Part shown: positions 19,640 to 24,380 of the stretch, piece after piece | How positions within the stretch are numbered: the first letter of the stretch is position 1 | Layout: each line of letters begins with the position of its first letter | Assembly: GCA_010094045.1 (NCBI GenBank) | Contig: ML986617.1 | Coordinates: 267,335 to 291,714 of the forward strand | DNA from: Lojkania enalia | Lineage: Eukaryota; Ascomycota; Dothideomycetes; Pleosporales | Direction of reading: 5' to 3' | Length of the DNA stretch: 24,380 nt | Notes under the pieces: model-generated | Database searches by the model: none | The model's input: the letters and a program-made list of their open reading frames with translations, nothing else | What the model was told of the DNA's origin: nothing | Program-made: the position numbers and the translations under genes

Positions 19640-22600
19640 TATTTAATTCTACTATCTTATCTCTAAGTTTTCTTTGTAAATTTAGATTTTATAATATATC
19701 TATAACGCTGTAAGGCTAAGGTTTTCTTTTAGCTTTTAGGTATTATTCTATAGGTTCCTATATTTATCTATTCCTAACTATTTTATTAGATAGTATTATT
19801 TACTATTTTGTATTTTATATCTTATTATTTTCTTAACTTTCTATTTCTAGTCTTCTCCGTACACGTCTGCATTATATACTACTAGTTTAGCATCCTAAGG
19901 TACCTTTTCTATAAATGCGATATAGAAGGTTAGATAGATTTTTATAGTTATAGGTAATTTAAGTTAATAGTTTACAGGTAATATTTATTCCTTAATTTTG
20001 TATAATCTAATTTTAATATAGTCTAGTTTACTACTTAGTTATTTACTTTAAATATTCCGTCTTAGCAGCTAAACTTTTTCTCTCTTTTTAAAGTAAGGTA
20101 GTTGTTTATATTTCTTATTATAGTATTTCTTTATAATATATTATAGGAACTAGAGGTCTTTCTTTAATAAGTCTTGTATTTGTTAAATAGTCTCGACTTA
20201 TTCTTATATTTAGGGTACCTATAATACTACTTTAATTAGGGTATTATATGTTTTTAGTTTATACTTATAGTTTACTATAAATAGTAATACTCCAGTTATA
20301 CTATATATAGTACTATTATACGCGAGTTGCGCTATTAGTAGTAGAATTACCTAATTATTTTATCTATAGTTAAAGTAATACTATAAGTATTACTCTACTA
20401 TTTAGTTTATTCGTTCTATCTACCTATCTATCTATAGGTAAAATACTATAGATATTTTATATTTAATTCCTAGTAAGTTTATAATTGTTTACTAAAACTT
20501 TAAAGTAAATTTAGTATCTTAGTTTATAATTATCTTCTAGAGTACTCTATACTATACTACAATCTATTTTAAAAAGATATTTGCGACTTATTCTACTAAT
20601 AATACTTTGTTACAGGGGATAAAGTAGGTATATTTTATAAGTCTATCTATAATTATTATAATAGAGTTATATACTTCTCTTTTTAGGTAGTCTTTTAACT
20701 TTAGTAGTTTAATAATAAAGTCTATAGTAACTTCTATCTATAGTCCGGTTAGTATTTCTAGGTTTTATAATAGTCTATAAGATATATATCTATTAGGTTT
20801 GTTCTATTAATAGTCTATATATTCCCGTAGCGTATTTTTTACCTATTCCCTTACTTTAGGAAAGTAGAATCTTCTAAGAATTCGTTCTAGCGTTTTTTCG
20901 GTTCCTTAATATCCGTAGGTAGGAGCTTTATAAAATTATCTAATAAATTCTTTTCTAATCTTAGCTAGTACGTAGATTTGGTTGTAGATATATAATAGCC
21001 CGTCTACCTATTTTAGTTCTTATTCTTAGAGTTCTTCGGGTATTCCGTTTATTACTAATTTAATTAGAATTATCTAGTTTACTTCTTCGGTAATAGTTAT
21101 TACTGCGAGCCTTAAGTAATTATATACTATACTTCTATCTTGTTATCTTCTTAGTAGTATAGCTGTAGTTCCTTTTTCTTGCTCGTATTCTGGTAGTCTA
21201 TTTAATACGTCTACTCGTTAGTTTTATCTTCTACTAACATAGATAATTTTAAAGTTAAATATAGCTAGTTCTTATAACTATCTAACCTATCTAGGGGTAA
21301 GAGTTTTAGTAGTAAGGAAGGTAGTAAGGTTTTTATAATTGTAATAGACTTCAGTTTACTATTTTATTTCTTATAGGTACATATACTATTCTTTAAAGTA
21401 TACTACGATAGCTAGAAGTTCTTAGTTATATATATTATAATTCATCTCTACTAGTATAAGTTTTCGTAAATAGTATACTACTAGATATCGTTTTCTATTA
21501 TAGATTTGTATAAGGATTCTAGCTATTCTTATTCCTAATACGTCGGTTTCTATAAAAGCTTTCTTTTCTAGGTCGTAGAGTTTCAGTACTAGTTCTTACT
21601 AAAATTGTTTCTTAACTTCTTAGAAGGCTTTTTCTTATTCGTTTCCCTATATAAAGGTAATATTTTTCTTTAATAGTTGAGTTAGGGGTGTAGTTATATT
21701 ACTCTAATTATTAATAAAAGTTTAATAGAAGTTATAAAATCTTCTAAAGGATTAGATATTTTTAACTAACTTCAGGGTTAACTAGTCTCTAATTACTACT
21801 AATTTATTTAGGTCTATTTATAGTTGTCCTAGTTTAATAATAAATTCTAAGTAGTCTATTTTTATAGTATAGAATTTATATTTTCTTATTTTAAGGTATA
21901 GTTTTACTACTTATAATACGCGTAGTACTTATTTAACATATTTCTTATATTCCTATTTTATTTTTAAATATATAAGAACGTTGTCTAAGTATACTATATA
22001 GAATTATCTAAAATAGGATCTTAGTACCTTATTAATTCGTTTTTAGAAGATAGCTAGTATATTAGTAAGTCTAAATAGTATAACTAGATATTTAAAGAGT
22101 CCCTTTTTTATTCTAAATACTATTTTCTATTCGTCTCCTTCTTTAATACGGATTTAATAGTACGCGTTCTAGATATCTAATTTTATAAAGATAGTAGCTT
22201 CTCTTAATTAGTTTCTTAAATTATAAATAAGTAGTAGAGGATATTAATCCTTAATTATAATATTATTAAGAGTGCGATAATTAATATATATTTATAGGTC
22301 GGTTGTTTCTTTCTTATCTACGAAGAGTATAGGGTATACTACTAGTAAGTTCGATTCTCTAATTGTTTCTTTCTTTAAGTATTTATCTATATATTATTCT
22401 AAAGCCTCTATTTCCCTTAGTATTAGGCTGTATATTAGCCTATATCTAGGTTCTTTTCCTAGTTATAATTTAATTTTATAATCGTATTCTCTATATTTAG
22501 GTAGATATTATAGTAGTTTTTAGAGTTATTTTATTAAATATTAGTATTCTTTAGGTATACTATATAATATATTTCCTATTAGGAATAATTCTTTTACTAC

Positions 22601-24380
22601 TTCTTTTACTATTATAGCAAGTTGTTCCTTAATTAGTTAGCCCGAGTTTTTAAGGGTGATTCGTCCCGTTTACTAATTTATCTAAGGGTTTTCTTTTCTT
22701 AATTATAAAATTCCTAGGATAATATTATAGTTGGTAATTTCTATAATTTAAAATATTTGTTCTTATTAGATTGTTTCTAGAATTTTAAACTCTCCTAGTT
22801 CTATAGTATATATAACTTTCTTCTAGAAATCTTTCCCTTCTATAGTTTAAATTATATAAAATCATTCTAGTCATATTATAAGTATTCCTTTTCTAGCAAT
22901 ATAGTTACTAGCTATAAAATTCTTTATTACTCTACTATTAATAAGTATATATACTTTATAGCTGTAGTACTATCTAGGTATTATAAGGTAGTATTCTCCT
23001 ATATTCCTATACAGCTAAGTTATTTTAGGCTAGTAGGCTATTACTTCTTTTATAGATATATATTTCGGATATTTCCGTTCTAGGCATTTATACTATAGCC
23101 TTCCTCTAATATATACTTTAGGTAGTAGAGGTCTAGGTTTAAGTATTATATAGTTTTAGGTTTATTTAGTAACTTCCCATTCTATTATAACTTCTTACTT
23201 TATAGGGTTTTCTAGTACTTCGTCTTCATTTAGTTATCTTAGTTATACACCTGTGTTTTCCTTTCTTTCTTAATAGGCCTTATATTATCGTTTAATATAC
23301 GATATCTATACTATCTTAAAATATACTAGATGGTATTAGTTTATATAGGGGTTATCGTCTTCTCTAATCTAGTAATTCTATTCTTATTTATATCGCGATA
23401 CCTTTAGTACCTAGTATTTTACTAGTATTTTACTTCGTAAGAAGGCTACTACTTTCTATACTATATACGCAGTCTTATTCTAGTCTATTATTTTAAAGTA
23501 TTCTTCTACTACTTTCGTAGTTTCTATCTATTTTTAGAAATGTAAGAAGTAGATTTCCCTAGGGTAGGTATTTTACCATTCTTTATAAACGTCGATAATA
23601 TCTTATCCTAGTCTATTTTTATCATAGAATTTTATGGGTAGTTCTTCTTATAGAGTAGTTATAGGAACTAGGGTTCTCTATTTATACTCGATTATTCCTT
23701 ATTAGTACGTAGAATATACTTTAGGTACTAGTTTAGGTATTAGTACTCTAGTAGTAGCTTCTTCTATTTATAATAGGGTGTTTATTTCTTTATTCTCGTC
23801 CGATATTTCCTAAACTTCTTCTAGCTACCTTTTTATATGTTCCTGCGTTGCTGCAAGTTGTATTTTCTTCTAAAGTTAATACCTTATAGCTTCTTTAAAT
23901 TGTCGGTAGATTTAACACTTATCTTTATTATAGAAGGACTAATATAAGGTTCTGTATTCTATAGTTATGGCTAGTTTTTCTTTACCTGCTTCCTGCGGTT
24001 TATCTTCTATAGGCTAGTTTCTTCTTTCTTTCTTTTTGCTTCGATATTCTTTTACTATATATTCTAGTTTTTAACAATTATAATACTTAATATCTTTTTT
24101 CTAAGTCTTCTTTTTCTAAGTCTTCTTTTCCTAAGTCGCCTATAACTTAGGCTTCTTTTCTCTAGTAGTACTTAGGTCTATAGGTCCGCCCGCGTCAGCA
24201 GTTTTTACTAAGAAGCGTACCCTTTAGTAGTATACTTATCTTTCCTTATTTTTAAACTAGTATAGTTTATTATTAATTCTCTTTACTAGTTAGAAGTATA
24301 ATACTAGGTCCTGCGGTTACTCTATATATATTATTACTCTTCTTATTTCTATTTTTAATCCTCTGCGGAACTTTACTATT
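19640..24380 (-). pseudogene. Gag-Pol of Gypsy family 1, copy B, RIP-degraded
   Basis: Inverse homologue of 275-5040. The knuckle near 24085-24045 keeps its second Cys, lost in copy A. Protease at about 22945-22930 reads LINSR as in copy A, so the catalytic Asp is lost. RT near 21998-21975 reads YLDNVLIY, with the second catalytic Asp changed to Asn (copy A keeps YLDD). The integrase first Asp (about 20732) and Glu (about 20415) survive, but the second Asp at 20524-20522 is AAC (Asn) where copy A has GAC. Stops TAA/TAG recur throughout. The chromodomain tail ends near 19640. Gag continues past the right edge of the window. Confidence 0.92.

Larger units (their letters stand above)
18647..24380 (-). 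mobile_element. Ty3/Gypsy chromovirus, family 1, copy B (5' end outside window)
   Basis: Inverse copy of 275-5967. In element orientation: gag (running off the right edge), protease, RT, RNase H, integrase, chromodomain, antisense ORF, polypurine tract (19130-19122) and 3' LTR (19121-18647). Differences from copy A are mainly C/T and G/A at independent sites plus a few indels, so both copies were mutated separately. It is inserted in gag of Gypsy family 2. The five bases next to the LTR (18642-18646, CTAAC) are one side of the target duplication; the other lies outside the window. Confidence 0.93.

Noticed and set aside
1..24380. TAA and TAG at conserved Gln positions, suggesting a ciliate-like genetic code.
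   Set aside because: Trp positions also read TAG, and Asp, Gly, Cys and His positions show matching G-to-A or C-to-T changes. Uniform transition damage (RIP) explains all of these; recoding explains only the Gln.
1..24380. Many short ATG-initiated or stop-free stretches that could be annotated as small genes.
   Set aside because: None carries a domain or conservation between copies apart from those listed; AT-rich mutated DNA yields such stretches by chance.
1..24380. TATA boxes and other AT-rich promoter motifs.
   Set aside because: RIP creates TATA strings everywhere, so single matches have no weight; only those inside defined LTRs were mentioned.

Overview
The window looks like a nest of dead transposable elements from a filamentous ascomycete (Pezizomycotina), probably an AT-rich heterochromatic block such as a centromeric, subtelomeric or dispersed AT isochore. 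CpA and TpG dinucleotides are strikingly scarce and TpA is in large excess over long stretches. In recognisable proteins the damage is almost all C-to-T or G-to-A: Gln codons read TAA/TAG, Trp reads TAG, catalytic Asp reads Asn, Cys reads Tyr, Gly reads Arg and ATG reads ATA. That is the signature of repeat-induced point mutation (RIP), a fungal pathway acting on duplicated DNA. I see no intact host gene, tRNA or rRNA.

Layout. (1) 1-5967, plus strand: Ty3/Gypsy chromovirus 'family 1, copy A', from within gag through protease, RT/RNase H, integrase and chromodomain to a polypurine tract and a 434-bp 3' LTR. (2) 5968-8961, minus strand: the 5' part of a Ty1/Copia element (5' LTR, leader, gag with a 12-residue tandem repeat, CCHC knuckle, protease, pre-integrase domain), cut at 5967 by the LTR of copy A. 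(3) 8962-9534: gene-free AT-rich DNA with a probable separate LTR at 9240-9467. (4) 9535-12350: three partial pogo/Fot-like Tc1-mariner transposase copies in alternating orientation (minus, plus, minus). The first two are separated by a ten-unit 17-bp tandem array, and the last two form a tail-to-tail inverted repeat. (5) 12369-18646, minus strand: a second chromovirus, 'family 2', with 3' LTR, polypurine tract, an antisense ORF, and gag-pol, cut at 18646. (6) 18647-24380, minus strand: 'family 1, copy B', running past the window edge. Copies A and B form an inverted pair with arms of about 5.7 kb and their 3' LTRs facing each other across 12.7 kb.

How it fits together. This is layered insertion followed by mutation. 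Pogo and other elements came first or were rearranged, the Copia and family 2 elements lie beside them, and family 1 copies then landed inside both. The missing halves of the Copia element and of family 2 gag should lie just outside the window at either end. The least ordinary feature is that both chromovirus families carry, between the end of pol and the 3' LTR, an ORF on the strand opposite to pol encoding a charged, coiled-coil protein. It is readable in all three copies and sits in DNA that looks less mutated than its surroundings. No other candidate for a new system was found. All coordinates and readings were made by eye.
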